A stretch of DNA of 64,000 bases from Echinococcus granulosus (GCF_000524195.1 NW_020170391.1:1424938-1488937); one strand, 5' to 3'. Shown: positions 1-13,673, counted from the stretch's first letter. Made by a program: numbers and translations. The notes: generated by a model from the sequence alone, not told the origin.

Positions 1-1997
1 CAAAACCGATGGATGATTTAAGTAAGATAGGTACATGCTTTCATATCTCAATGCGGTTTTTCAGAAACCAGAATAGACACAAAAGCATCTTATCATTTTG
101 GCCGAACAAAGGATGTAAAAATTTATGTTGCGTTGCCAATAGCATGGGAGCATTGCAGAAACACATGTGATGCAAGATTGCTGAATAAATATGGTCAAGA
201 ACTTTAGAAGTAAAAGCTATCTAATCTCGTCCAAAATATGTTAGATTCCGATTTTTGTCACGAGAATAAGATTGCCAAAACTGCGACCAGGCTTAAAAAG
301 GGGAAAACAAGAAAAGATTTGGAAGTTTAATGAACCTATGCTTCTCTAAATGCAAGAGAATTCTCCACTGACCGTGGCTTATACTTCCGTCTACCCTGTC
401 AGATGCCACCCCTTCATTTGTCTCTTTCTTCAAATTGTAATAAAGCCCATTAGTATAGAATATTTCTTAATCACATTCAAGATGGAAGTACATACAATGC
501 GCTGCCCCTTGTAAATCTGCTTCGGCCATCACATAGTGGTCGGTGTTTTAAAAACCATGCACGAGCTAGTAACATTAAACACCAGACATTCATGGAGGCA
601 GAAAGTCATTTCGTCACTTTGTCCGTGACCCATCTCATCAACGTGATCGTACCCGGGGCTACTTCCCCTTTTTGAAACGCGTTAAGAGAAAGGTATTCAT
701 CTGTTTGTAGTACTCAAGACCGGCATTTCGTGTCACAATTTTTAACTACAATAAAACTAAGCTAGAAATGTAGCCATTTAATAAAAGACATACCAATGTG
801 GCTTCATGAAACTTTATTCTGCTTTTATTTCCTTCCCACTCTGTTTGCATTTGTCTGTTGCCCAGCCACCTATCTAGGGTCTGCTCAGCTCCTAGGGCAA
901 TGGAAGCGACCGGATTTGGTTATGCAATTCCCAAATTTTCATATAAGTTCCACAGGTAACTTCGTAATAGTTCAATGTTGCTGTAATAATCCGTTTCCTT
1001 CTCTTATCACGTATTATTAAGATAAATATCAAGAGTCAGTGTGGCATTGACAAACATCTGATGAGGAGCTTTGCAGATTTCGACCTCTATATTTAGTGTC
1101 TTCCGGTTGTAGCAAGGAAGCTTGGTACGTAGCAGAAGAAATGAGGTTAGTTATTCACCATATTAGTACTACTAATATGGCATTCTTAGTATTTTCGGAA
1201 GCAGAGAAACGCCGCGGTAGGGATTTATCATTAACGCAGGGGAGACGTAGACAGGGACGGACGACCTGCACATAAAACGGCAAATCACTTTGATATATTT
1301 TAGAAAATGCAACTTTAGCCTTGACTAATGATTGATATTTATGTCATTAGACGTATTTCTATAAAAAAAAGCGATGCAATCATATTCACCTTTTGTTGTA
1401 TTAAATTGGATCTAATTTTAGTAAGGTAGACAGGAACATTTAGAGTCAATTAAACAGGCCAACCAAGAAAATATATGCATTGCCCTTTTTTATGCGAGAA
1501 CCGTATTACTGAAACAGGTCGTAGATACACCCATTTTGAGGTAGTTAGCTTATATAAACTTATGTGAGCTTCTTTTTCAATTTCGACGTGTTTTACAAAT
1601 AGCTGGGTATTATATTTTTTATAAACAGTTAAGTCAGTGGGTATTTGCGGCTCCATATTACTGTCCAATATTTGTTTAACTACATTGCGACCCAAAATAG
1701 TCCATATAATTATAGGTGCTGCGGCATTTGGTTCTTGTTGTTATTCGCCGAGGTGGGTTTTGAAGCTTTTGGTTCTTTGTGCTTCGGCGCATGTAGTTTT
1801 GGGGTATTTAACGGCCTTGTTTAAAGTGTCGGTATTTGCACGGAAAAGGTTACAAGCCTGCCCCATTTTGATGGTCTGTTTGCCTTAACTCTTCTTTTGG
1901 TATTCGCTTCAATTTTACGCTGTTATTTGCCTAGTCATGCAGGAGCGGTCCATTGTAGTGCATTGCTCCTGTTTTTCAAATTTTTCCCTCCTTTTAG
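1..1997. other. Upstream region, no gene recognised
   Basis: No coding exon could be supported on either strand. Open frames at 796-1020 (+), 1450-1695 (-) and 1637-1888 (+) are short, have no family resemblance and no convincing splice context. The right part (about 1900-1997) is a pyrimidine-rich stretch that ends in the acceptor in front of the syntenin start codon, so part of this region is probably the syntenin 5' UTR intron or outron. Confidence 0.5.
1970..1997 (+). promoter_or_regulatory. 3' splice acceptor directly before the syntenin ATG (cis or spliced-leader trans-splicing)
   Basis: A T/C-rich tract ends in CCTTTTAG at 1990-1997, and the next three bases are the syntenin ATG. The acceptor is seen directly. 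Flatworms use both ordinary 5' UTR introns and spliced-leader trans-splicing, and an acceptor abutting the start codon fits either. No matching upstream donor was identified, so trans-splicing is a possibility and not a conclusion. Confidence 0.5.
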
Positions 1998-3146
1998 ATG
2001 CCTTTATATCCTAGTCTCGAAGCCCTAACGATTGGAAAGGAGGTGGATGCCCAAAATAGGCTTGCCACCACCCTGATGTCTGCCCCAGCAGCATCCGACT
2101 CCACAGGTGGTGTAAACTACGCCTTGTTGGCTAGCGAATTTTTGGGCCTGGACCTTTCCTTGGTTACTTATGATGAGTACGGTAACGCCTGTTATGGTGG
2201 GCAACCTAACGCAGACGCGATCGCAACCCACGTAGGCGGTACTGTTGCTCTTCCGGATCCCAACGCCATCGCAAGTAGAGATCCTGTCAATGTATCACAG
2301 GGAGTTCGCGAAGTAACAATACGAAAGAACAAACATGGTTTTGTGGGGCTACAATTACGCAATCAAGACCGCGGAGTGTTCGTGACTTATGTCGAATCTG
2401 ATTCTCCAGCCGCCGAGGCTGGTCTTCGCTTTGGCGATCAAGTTTTGAAGATTAACAGCCAATACACTGTCGGTATGACTGGGAAAGAGGCAATGAGCTT
2501 TATCAGGCGATCTTGCGGACCAACAGTTGATATTATCATACGCGACCGGTGAACCAATTAGCTCAGTGTTAATTGAAAACCGTTGGTTTTTTCAGTTCAT
2601 AGTCTTATTACGTACTTGTTGGAAGTTCTTTGCCACTTAGTGAGATTTCGTCGCATTCTTATTTCAGGCCCCTTGAACGCGTCGTTACGCTGGCAAAGGA
2701 CAGCCTGGGGTGTCTGGGCATTCTCATCAAAGATGGAGATATTGAGGCCATTGTTAAGGATTCAAGTGCTGCTAGGAATGGTGTGCTGATTAATAGTCAC
2801 TTGGTTGAAGTGAATGGCATTAATGTGCTCGGTCTTTCCGATAAGAAAATTCGCGAACTCATCAAAGTCTCCCCTCAGAACGTCAGGGTGACGCTTATTC
2901 CCGGCTTTTACTATCAGCACCTTTCGAAAAAGTGAGCTGCGTTCAATTGCGTTCTTTTATGCCTTGGACATTTGGCTAATTCGTAGACTTCGTTTATCAC
3001 GATGTTCAACGGAATGTTCTTTGTTTTTACCACGTCAACGGGTGCCTTACCTTACTTGTCACTAAAATATTTATTTGGTTTTTGTTTATTTCAGACTTGG
3101 GAGGGGGCTAATGAAGAATATGGACCGCTCCGAACCAATGGCATAG
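1998..3146 (+). CDS. SDCBP: Syntenin (syndecan-binding tandem PDZ protein)
   Basis: Three exons: 1998-2548, 2668-2931 and 3095-3146, phases 2 and 2, giving 288 residues against 298 for human syntenin-1. The N-terminus MPLYPSLEAL carries the LYPxL motif that binds ALIX. PDZ1 runs from about residue 105 to 183 (GFVGLQL loop, GLRFGDQVLKIN) and PDZ2 from about 186 to 268 (CLGILIKDG, KDSSAARNG, VNGINVLGL). The last exon encodes only 17 codons including the stop, but its LMKNMD matches the syntenin tail IMKSLMD, which supports the model. The family links syndecan and phosphoinositides to ALIX/ESCRT in endosomal sorting and exosome formation under the plasma membrane. Introns are short (119 and 163 bases). 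Each donor overlaps an in-frame TGA, so unspliced RNA would end at the exon edge. Only one LYPxL copy is evident, where the human protein has three. The family call is very secure. Confidence 0.95.
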
Positions 3147-3264
3147 AATTTCTCCTCCCCACTCTGTTTGCCTATTTCAACCAATTGCCATCTCAATTCC
3201 GTATTTTAATACACCAGTTGACTTCTGTTTTATGTAGTATTGTTTTTTTCGGTTACTTTAATGC

Positions 3265-3270
3265 ATTAAA
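3265..3270 (+). terminator. Candidate poly(A) signal ATTAAA of syntenin
   Basis: ATTAAA lies 118 bases after the syntenin stop codon, in T-rich sequence. No closer AATAAA was seen. This rests on the hexamer alone. Confidence 0.3.
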
Positions 3271-3301
3271 GCTACTTTGTCATCACGCATTTCCTGTTGT
3301 T

Positions 3302-3315
3302 GGGGGGGGGGGGGG
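3302..3315. repeat. Poly-G run of 14
   Basis: Fourteen consecutive G on the + strand lie just past the candidate syntenin poly(A) signal. The run could form a G-quadruplex or cause length errors in sequencing; its exact length should not be trusted. Confidence 0.8.
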
Positions 3316-4194
3316 TGTATGTCTTTCTCCAAAGCTGACCTCGCGCGCGTGGGACGTAGGGCTTCTTGACCCACCATATCGATTAGCCAAGCACCATTGA
3401 ATTGTTCACCTCTGGCGGGGGCACGTGCTCTATGCTGTGTTGGTTCTGCGCTGACTTGAAATAGTGGGCGTCGAGGAAGCCTGGTACAATCGATGTCACA
3501 TTAGGTGCTTACGATGCCAGTTTAACCGGTGGGTGGATTTCACCACTCGCTGATTCCCGTTTCCTGCTCGAGTGGATGTTTTGTTTATTGACATGGCCGT
3601 GTGGTTTGTCCCCTAATCAATGACTCGAGGTTAGTGAGCAGAGGCGAAGCATTCATTCGCCCAAGATGAGGAGGGTCGGTGCTCACCAGCGGCGTTGAGC
3701 AATGGGTGTGGCTGAAGTCACCCATGGCGTTCGGCCTTTGCACTGGTTATTCACTACCCCAGCAAAAAGGAGACGTGCAGCGTTGGCGCTGTGAGAAAGC
3801 CTTTACTAGCATTCAGCTGGGAAACGCGCACCGTGCATACGCCTACCTGTACTCGCGCCGTTCCCTCCTACCGCCGTTTGATGGGGGCTCCACTGGGTAC
3901 ACCTATTTCTGTTTTGATTGTAGGTCTCATTGACTCACAGTTCTTATTTTCAATTGCAGTACGATTTTGTGATCAGAATGAAAAATACATTTTCTTCTGT
4001 GAGAAATGAGTTCTCTATTATTTTAGACACCTGCTATTTTTATATGCTTCGATGTATGCATATGTAATTTTTTTCAACTCCATTACACCTAATTTTTCAT
4101 ATTTCGGAATCCAAACAATACATAAATCGGAAATGATATTTTTTGACGCGATTTTATTTTCGACCACTTTTAATTATTGCTTTAGGACATTATA

Positions 4195-4209
4195 GTGTGT
4201 GTGTGTGTG
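4195..4209. repeat. Short (GT)n microsatellite
   Basis: A run of about seven GT units read directly from the sequence, inside AT-rich intergenic DNA. Confidence 0.7.
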
Positions 4210-7200
4210 ATTTACTGCTCACGGGGCTTATCTGTTAAGCCATCTAGAGATAAGCGACACTCTGTTGATAATCCAACTTGAAGTGCTAGCAAAAATTTAA
4301 GTTTTATTCTACCATCTGGAACCGAGTTCAGAACATGTAAATTCGTAGGTAGCGGTAATTCTGATATAAGTATCCGACAGATTCATTGGAATCATTAGTG
4401 GGGACGAGCTACCTACGGAAGTAATTGGCTCCTCTTATGATAAAACACTTCGCTACAACGGCATTTACCAGCTGTTCTGCTTGAATTACATAGGAAAGAA
4501 TTGCTACAGCATGGTTAGCAGCCTATTGTACATCCTTCCAACGGGTTTTCAACACTCTCGAAAGTGTAAATGGAAGACGCACATTTTGCCCCTTTTAGTG
4601 CACCTGAATTAACGTGATTTTGCCCATCGAATGAAGAAATAGGAAGCTTGCTCGAGATTTGAGCGCCACCAAATTATGTCCTATTTCGCTACCTCGTGGT
4701 ACTTGGATCCGCATCTCCTGCGGTTCTTCTGTAATGGCGCGCTTGTTGCACTGGTTAAATTGCAAGAAGGCGTCTACTTTTGCGCATTCCATCAGTTTGT
4801 TCGTTCAATCGCCGCATGAATCCATTGCATAAAACCAATTTATGGGAAACAATAAGAGAGTGCATATGTCTTTTTCGGTGTAGCATCATTTAGCTGCTAT
4901 TAACAGCCTTATCTTTCCTCTCGAATGCCAAAATGTACTTGGCTAACTTCTAGATAGTAAAGTTCTAAGCGAGTGGCCCGTGCGCTCACGTCATGTCTCT
5001 CTTCCTCTACGCCCATCGAGAGCACTTCAGTCAGTAAAAAGCATTTAAACTTTAAATTAGAGGTATGCATGCAAGTGTTCCATCCCCGCATCATCCACTC
5101 ATTCAATAAATGTTTTGATGGATGAGGTAAATCAAATGATTTTTACCTGCCACTAGAGCATTTTCGTGTTATTTTGTATCGCTGTGATAGCCCGCACATT
5201 ATTTAAGTGCGCATCGTTGCTAGCAATGTTCTTTTCTTTTTGTGAAATCTTTTTAATAAGTTGATTTTGCCTGTGCTTCTCGTTGCACGTTGAAACAACT
5301 AATAACGCAGATGTATCATTTTACTAGCCTAGGCATCAACCGTTCCATTCTCCCGCATGGAATGTACGATATTGCCATGCGAAGATAAGGCATCCGTAAG
5401 GAATTTGTTACACCGACCACCTTCCAATATCCCCATTTATCTTCTGCTCCAAAGTCCATTTATCCAAAGACGTTATTTCACACTAGAAACACGCTTGCTT
5501 ATGGGTTTTTCCATGTTGGTCAACTAACATCGTTACCAGTTACATTGGTGGTTACTTACCTCATAGATGTGCTAATTCTATTTGTGTGGATTATGTAACT
5601 GTGAGTGGTGTAGTTGGGTGAAGTTTGTCATACAGCTGACAGATAGACAAATTTCTGTAAAAGCAGAATTCCAAAAGGTTCGATAAAAGAAGGATTATCT
5701 GGGACATCAAGAAGCGTTTATCACCTCGTGTGTAATACTCTAAGTCGTGAAATGCGTCCTGTCTTTTCAAACGTCGTTTAACTTTACTTTATTAAGCGTT
5801 GTGTAGCTATGCAATACATGTACACAAACTCACTTATTTAGCTACTTCATTTTCTACTAGTCCATCGCCATACTTGCTCACCATTCACTTAATAAACGAG
5901 TTGATGATTTTAAAGTTGTTATAAAATTACTAAGAAATAAAAATGCTAAATTAGATGCTAACTTTACTTAAGACCGGACAAATTACAAATAAGAAGTTTG
6001 TACTCCGGTGAAGGTAGTGTTGGTGATATTCAACTAGGCTTAAGCTGCTTTCACACTTTTTGCTTTTACTAAAGTATGCTTCGTCAAGTGCTATGACATG
6101 AATGACGCTAAAAATGCTTTGCCTACACCCACGGAAAACGTGTGTTGTGCATGATCTCAATGCACCGTGATTGACGTAGCCTAACTCACATCTTGGAGAA
6201 AGATCACTCCGCCAATCTGAGCTGATTTCCCCTCTGGCATTGCTGTCATCGCTGACAGTCACTCTAAGGTTGACCACGTGGTTCACAAATGGCACATCAT
6301 GCCCACATGAATGGATTGACAGACTAATTCCACCTCTCAATAAGGTCTGAAATGATTTCGTTCTTCTCTGGAACCAAATGAGACTTACATTCTGAACTTG
6401 CTAAATAGGTAGAAAACACAATTTTGTGGCTAGAAGATGTCACGTCATGCAGAGTGACCAATCGTCCACTTGGCAATGGCATACCTCGAAACTCCTCCTG
6501 GAAGGTGGAGTATTAAAGCTTTGATGGCCACGGTCGAGTTTAATGCCATCAGATGCACTAGTCGAACGTCAGAATACGCCGATCAAAGCTAAGGGGTTTT
6601 TTTTAGCCAAAATAGTTGGAAAGGCCCCTTACTAATGCTCAATTTTTAATTGGAAAACCTCATACGCCTCAGACAAACAGCGAGACCTGCGGCGCACACA
6701 GACCAATCAGGTGGACAGCTGCAGCACGCACATCGCACGCGTTGGTGGTATCCTCGCTCAAGACAGTCAACCAGGATGCCCGAGGCTGGCAAAGGATCAG
6801 ATTTAGGCAAACGAGAATATACATCCGCACGCACAAGCTGGTGAAATCGAAATGAGTCCTGGCCAAAAATTGCCCTTAGATGGTAGTGATATGAGGAATA
6901 GCTATGACTCGTTCGCACCCATATTCGGCGGTAGTTCATCGAGTCGTTGTGGCTTGTGGAGCGCTACTTTCGGCTCCTCCCCGTCATAGCCGCGCAAACT
7001 GAGGACTTTAATACTGCTAGCAATAAAATGGTGCGAAATGCTAACAAAACAGTAACGTCGGAAATGTTCCAGAACAACTTTTGTTGATTTGAAAAATGCT
7101 AGAACGGCAAAACTATGATTTTTAGGCTTGCGCCATTACGGAGTGCGGTGTCACAATTACAATCTTTGTAAAACGGTACTACGAGTTCGCACAACTTAGC

Positions 7201-8273
7201 CCACGCAAACCACAGCACATTTAAATTCGTGTTCTTTATCGCGCCTAAATTTAACCTAGGGGCGAACTATCACACTTAACTTACACCAGTGGACTAATAT
7301 GACGTATGATTGAGCTGGTTACATCCATTCAAAACGCTCGCAATTACAGCCTTATTTGATAAATAACGATTTCAAAATAGTGCATGAAAGTAGCTGACCA
7401 TTTCGGGATTGAATGCAAGACGAGGCAAGATAAAACTAATCAAAGACCAGTATTGCTATACCGCATTAAAAGAGCACCCAAAATTGGAGAGTGCCTTTCT
7501 CGCCCATTTGCATCGAATTGCTCTCAAAGCACGTGGTTCTACCTTCAGCCAGAAACCATCCTCACAATACGCCATTCCCTTGCGATGAGTACCAATTTTA
7601 AGTTTTCCACCAAGGTATTCTAAGCAAGCTACTTCCACCCAACTTTTTGTGGAAAAAAGGAACTCCAAAATGTTGTCTACGGATAGTTTCAGCGTTACCC
7701 TTTACGATAAATACACGGTTGACTGCTACAATCGGTTATGTCATGGCTAAAGCGAAGCCTTCACACGCAAAGCTCCACCATGGAACGTCATGTGAACAGT
7801 TATCCTAACAAAACTAAACTTCCGCCGTCCATGTAACCAACCTCTGATAAAAGGCGTAAACTATTTCACTAGATTCCGCTCACTACAGGGTGCCATCACA
7901 GTAGGAAATTGTATCCCACCCTCACCACGATTGCCACGTATCTAATTGATCTCCAACTGAATAATTTCTACTGAACAAATATGAGTAAGTGAGCACCCGT
8001 ACAATCATATCTCACACCCACAATTAACAGATTTCGTATTACCAATTTGGACAGGAGCGCACTTGCAACCCCAGTGAGGAGCGTTCCCAATCTACCAAAC
8101 CACCATAGCGATAGCCTCTGGGGACAAGACTCAAGCGAAATCAAGATTCCATAAAATCAATGATTGTGAGACAAGGGCAGTGAGTCAAAGGGAGAGAGGA
8201 GGAGAAAGATTGATGAATGAGCCTGCATCTATGTACACGCCAGCATACATATCCGAGGGGGGAAGCTGGAGGT

Positions 8274-11200
8274 CTATGGGAGACTGTCACTACCCTCTAT
8301 TGTAGCCGGAGTGACACCATGTCGCCCTGAGATGACGATGTCCTCGCCCACCTCCAGATCGGAGTGGAAAGAGGAGGAGGAGGGAGAGGCGGCGGTGGGT
8401 TCAAGGCCGAACCCGCAGTCCTCTATCGCGGGAAGGAAATCCTCCTCGTTGTCATGACAAGCATCGCTTGAGGTAGAGGTAGCAATACCGGCGCTAGTGA
8501 CAGCAGGCAATGCGAAACCGAGGCAAACAGCCACCTCATTAGGCAAATGATCCTTAATCTCCAACAACTGATTATAGATGCCCTGGGCGCGACTCAATAC
8601 GTTCTGAAGGTTTATCCTCTCGCTCAGACCGTTGATGTGCTAAAAAAGAGAAAAGGTGGGGAGGAGAGGAGAAAGGATACAAGGAAAAGCACAATTACAA
8701 CGCTTTAATATAGCAGTACTATTAAATTAATCATTTCTGCTGATACTCAACACTCCTGATGCGACGTTGCGAAATCATGTGACATTTACAGATCAAATGA
8801 GCTTTGTACTTTGTAATGAATGCACGTTAATAAGGTGGGAAATACCTGAAGTATTTGACTTATGTCTGAGCAACTTCTGATTATAGTCTCAGCCTCAGAG
8901 TCGAAAATGGCGACTGCGATAAGTAGTTGGAAGTTCCTTGGAGCAACGCCGCTGTAAAGTGTCTGCAAGAGAAAAAAGCCGATCACCACTTAGACTTCCA
9001 CTCAGGCCCTTTGTTTATATTCTGATAGGCTTTTAAGTTACGCCCTAAATCTTCGTGGATAATTTAAATATCGATGCAGATTAAGTAAAATGGCAATAAA
9101 ATTATCATCCGCTCTACCATGCCTGCAATAAGGAGAATATCCCAAGGCCATCGCTGCCAGGAGAATGTTTGTGAGAATAACTAACCTCCCAAAGTATTTT
9201 GATATCATCGTAGGAGAATTCGCGTTTAAAGATGATAAAAAACCATCTGAAGCAGAAACTCATCGATGTTGCCTCCTTTTCACCTAAAAAATAAACAGTG
9301 TTGGGTAAAAACCGTATTCGAGGCAGTGGGCAATCGGATCCAAATAACAAGGCTGAAGGTCGTTTAGAACAAAAAGAGGTAAGCTTACGCAAAAATCGTG
9401 CAAAACGAGGCATAAGAATTTCGATTAGCTTGAAGAGGCCGACGAATTGACTGGATAGAACTGATGAATCGTCGGAAAAGTGACCGGACTGTTAAAGGAA
9501 AAGAGTTAACTGTCCGATTGGTTAAGAGGTAAACTGAAATATGATTTACAAGCCCCATAATTTTTCAACACTCCACCCTTTAGTTCATTTTAAATGCCAA
9601 AGCCTCCACTCGTTTATTAGAAATTGATTTAGAGGATGGGAAAGGCATGAGTCTGGGCAGACTACCAGATTGGCGTAAATGAAACCAACATTATTATCGC
9701 TACAATGATGGTGATAAATATAAAATGAATAAAATTGCAGGCGCGACTTCTATTAAAAGTAAAAAAACCCTAGTCATATCTTCGTTTTAGGTAATAAATA
9801 AAATTTCGGTGCAAAGTAGTCCACGACTATCGACATTTTAGGTATTCCTCCACCAGTGACAAATGGCATCTTGTATGATGCTTCATAATTTTTTTTCATA
9901 TACAGATTAGCATTAGTTTGTTTTCAGCTCGAACTTTACCGCAGAAAACGTTGAAGGTACCTACTACATGCCTCGATGGTACAGCTACTTACAAAGTGCA
10001 ATAAGAGGTGGCCATTTCAAGAAAAATGGAAAGTCGACGCTGGTCGGTTGCAGCCATAAAATACCGTCACCTGTTCTTTGAACCAATCAAGAGTAGGGAC
10101 AAAGCATTCAGCTTGAAATTCCATTCCCACAATCACTTGAGATATCGTAGATTAATAGCAACAGGGTAGCCACAAACATGAATGCAGTACCGTCAGTGAA
10201 TATGGATAAAAACGTGGATAAATGATCATCTATAGAGAGCCCATCGCAACAGCAGTAGCTAGTAGAACTGAAATGGCCATAATTGAACGCGTGATCGTTA
10301 CGGCAGGGTCTAGCCTCGTTTATTTGAGTCACTCATATGGCACTGCGAGTCACGAATTAAGTAAGTTCACCAGGACACAACTTTGCTCAATGACCTACGC
10401 AACAAACACTATACAATTATTCGCGAAAGTGGTTGAACAACACTGAAAGCTGTTACTGCTAAGGGTAAACTGACCACACAAACGGACTTTTGCTATCTAT
10501 CCGACCGTCCACCAGTGAACAAGATCACGTGGATCAGTAGACCGAATGTAAGACTGCTTTGCATTAGCTTAACATAATTGTTGAATGCGCCTCAAACTCT
10601 TTTTCAAGAATGTCATTTAAAAATATATGAAACAATTAAAGAAATTAAAAGTGGAGGTGAGAAATGAGGGAAAAAGAGACGTACAATATGATCGAGGAGC
10701 CCAGCGAAGCACCAAAAGGCGTCCTCTTCACCATCAATGACCGACATTATGACCGCCAACAAGTCATTCATTCCTTGAGAATACCCTGAAGGTTGAGTGT
10801 AGAAGAGGTAAACCTTTCAAAATATTTCAACACTAATTTCATGACAAGCGACCGGAGGCCTGTTATGGCAGTAGGTTCACGCCTAGTTGGAAAGATGAAC
10901 GATCATGATAATGAAGGAGTTCTGATTTTGCCTGATGTCTTCTGTGATCTAATTTTCAAACAAATAAGCGTTAGCGTCAGATGCGCCAGGTTGTCACTTT
11001 AAAAGTTCAAAAAATATCTTTAAGCTATAATTACTTTTCAGAGATGGTAAATAAACTTAAAAAATAAGGATATAGACGACAAATACAAGGCCGAACAGCG
11101 GCGTCGCTAAACCCAGCATCGAGCTCCTAAACCACGGGAAACAAACAGAGTGCGATGTGCAGTTTTCTAACTGAGAAAATGAGTAAACTGGACATTTATG

Positions 11201-13673
11201 GGGAGTGAAATGTGGTTATTAATTGTATTCACTCACCTAGATCGGGATTATAGAAAGTGTACGTCATGAGTATGTTGTAAAGCCGTGTAAGAGCTCCCGA
11301 TGAATTGTCTCTGAAGAGGGCTGTCTGCCGATCAGTCCGATAGGTGTCCTTTTCTAAAAATCATGTACACACCAACGGGATAGTTTGTCGGTCGAAAATG
11401 ACTCTACAAGAACTCGGTGTGAGCAAACGAACCTATAATGCTCTTGCGCCCTCTAAAAACACAAGAGTTCCTTACTTGCTTTGGCGACATTGATCGCCAA
11501 AACGTCTTCATGATGTGATAATGCTGGCTGAAGAATACAAAAGTTCATTTTTAAAAACGGAAAATCGATTACAAATGATGGTATGATGCAAACGTAGGTA
11601 ACAGTAAACTACGAATTGGGGCAAATATGCGATTGAGTGTCACCTATTGTTGATATGAAAAGTTAAATGAGGCTAACTGCTTAGCCTGAACCCTCTTAGC
11701 ATTCTCCTCCTTTGTGAAATCCCACTTCAGATAGCCAAAAAGGTACTTCCATGCGATGGGTCTGAGATCCGGTTCAATACCCTAAATCCAATGTAAAAAG
11801 TATTAGGCAGGTAAATCAAGGCTTGTTTATTAGGAGCCATTGCATGGCGGATGAGTCAAAATAAATTAGGTATCGTTCCTACTGTGAGAATTACACCATC
11901 TCATGGGGGGCACTTCCGGTGATTTAATAAGTGCCCACGCGATCAAATGATATGAAAACATTGACTTTATATGACGAATTTGGCTTGGCACAGAAGTGAC
12001 TCATTGTTGGATTGAAGGGTCACTCAATATAATAAAGATAACAAGCGCTGACCTTCGACAGGTAATACAAATGAAATTCAAGCGTAATTTTTATAGGAAT
12101 GCATTAAAACGGTATTATAGAGGAAAAATTAATGAATGAATTCTAACGATAATCACTCAACAATAAGCAGATAATACAGGGACTGTCGTATACAGACCAA
12201 TGAATTTGAGAAAAAAATCACAAACAAGTGGAAAGTATCGAAAAGTTGTACTATTGAAGGTGAAATTGAGTTAAAAGTACTGATAAACATGTTGATGATA
12301 GAAAATTGAATAAACGAAGCGCAATTCATCCCATTAATATATGCCAATCTAGAACAGCGACTAAAGTAGTAATTAGCCATCCGTATGTAGCGCGTGTAAA
12401 AGCAAAACAGACAACCATTTACTCCATTGTAGATGGAGGTCTGTAGTTTCTCCGCCACAGTTACACGTCCGTCACGATCGAGGTGACGCTGCCACATTGC
12501 CAGAGTAACTGGATGTCTGCGTGGCACGGGTTTGAGATTGGGAATGCAGATAGGGCGGGGAGGACAAGAGATGAGTTGATATTCGGCATCGTCGGGCGCT
12601 GCGATGGAAGTTAGAGGTTCGTCGAGCTGCAGTCGGTCGGCGTAGATTTGGTTCGTCATGGTGCGCTGTGCAATTAAGTCGGGGTCTAGGAAGCCCTCGG
12701 TGTTGGGGGAGCGGCGCCACGAGGTTGTACCATCGTAAACACCCACACTGTTCAGCGCAGCGTCAGTGCTCACCCGCAGACCCTCGAAGACACTCATGAG
12801 TTTTGTACCCACGCCATGAATCACAGACATAGGAGAACTGGAGAAGCTAGATGAAACAAGTGTTTTAGTGTTTTATAAGCAAAGATCACTCCTGCTCCCG
12901 AGAGCAAGGAAAGTAAGAGAGAGCGACAAATCTTACTCTGACGTTGGTAGCTGATAGGTTGTTGTCCTACGGGTAGCCCTGTAGACTTCAGGATCTGATG
13001 ATACTCTAAAATGCAGAAAACCTGTGAATTTGCCAATCAGAGGGTAGAAATAAGAAAATCGTCGACGGCAGCCTGAAAATATCGCGTGAACAAGAATAGA
13101 CACACTAACACCACTATCTGAAGAATGACAAGCGCTCCATACACAGCTACCGCCCACATAGCATAAATCTTCGAATAGAAAGCCTGTGTTTCTATGCGAT
13201 ATTCAAGATGGTGACACAACAATAAGTAAGTCTTCGGGTGATTTGAAAAAACTATTAACAGTTTCGTTAGACATCACATTGCAAATTGACTTACTGTTGT
13301 AGATCAATATGTGACTGGAGTTTTTTAATGAAATCAATCGAACCACCCTGAGTGAACTCAAAAGGACCAAAAATCTCATTTTGGTTAGTTCGAAGGAAGA
13401 TGCAGGTGCAACGGCGGTTAAATGACAAACGTCGGCGTTCCACTTGACTGATGCTGGAGAGAGGAATTTTAGGGGAGGCTTGACGCTCTAGCAGGCTATC
13501 GCTGTCAGCAATCCACTGGATTATTGTATCCTCCGAATTCTATGCACATGAGGCATAAAGCCAAAAGAAGAGGCACTTACAGGGGGGAGGAGAAACAAAG
13601 TTCCAGAAACAGATTCGGCGTCAGCCGTAAAGTTAACATGGCACCATTTATTACAAGTTTCTTCGGGAAAAGC
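8274..13673 (-). CDS. TBC1D15: TBC1D15/TBC1D17-type Rab GTPase-activating protein, 5' end incomplete
   Basis: Twelve exons on the minus strand, 5' to 3': 13673-13581, 13539-13295, 13005-12937, 12846-12423, 11781-11678, 11527-11433, 11353-11237, 10785-10685, 9488-9389, 9283-9186, 8962-8846, 8639-8274. All phases agree and give 642 residues; human TBC1D15 has about 690. The early exons match the N-terminal DUF3548-like half (SGTLFLLPP, then FEFTQGGS). The TBC domain begins near GIEPDLRPIAWKYLFGYL. It keeps the arginine finger in IEKDTYRTDR and the glutamine finger in YSQGMNDLL, then DAFWCFAGLL and FCFRWFFIIFKREFS. The C-terminus HINGLSERINL matches the family. The family stimulates GTP hydrolysis by Rab7 on late endosomes and mitochondria. 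The donor ending exon 5 (GTTAGC) is weak and was chosen because phase and length agree with the family. The start codon and first residues were not found between 13674 and 17599. Confidence 0.9.

Larger units (their letters stand above)
3147..8273. other. Intergenic region, no gene recognised
   Basis: About 5.1 kb between the syntenin stop and the convergent TBC1D15 stop. Open frames such as 3679-3933 (+), 4595-4792 (-) and 5951-6340 (-) have no recognisable domain. The stretches 3400-3950 and 6640-6860 are somewhat GC-richer than their surroundings and may be decayed repeats. A short GT repeat lies near 4195. Confidence 0.5.

Noticed and set aside
5951..6340. 129-residue frame (-)
   Set aside because: No recognisable domain, no splice context, and composition similar to intergenic sequence.
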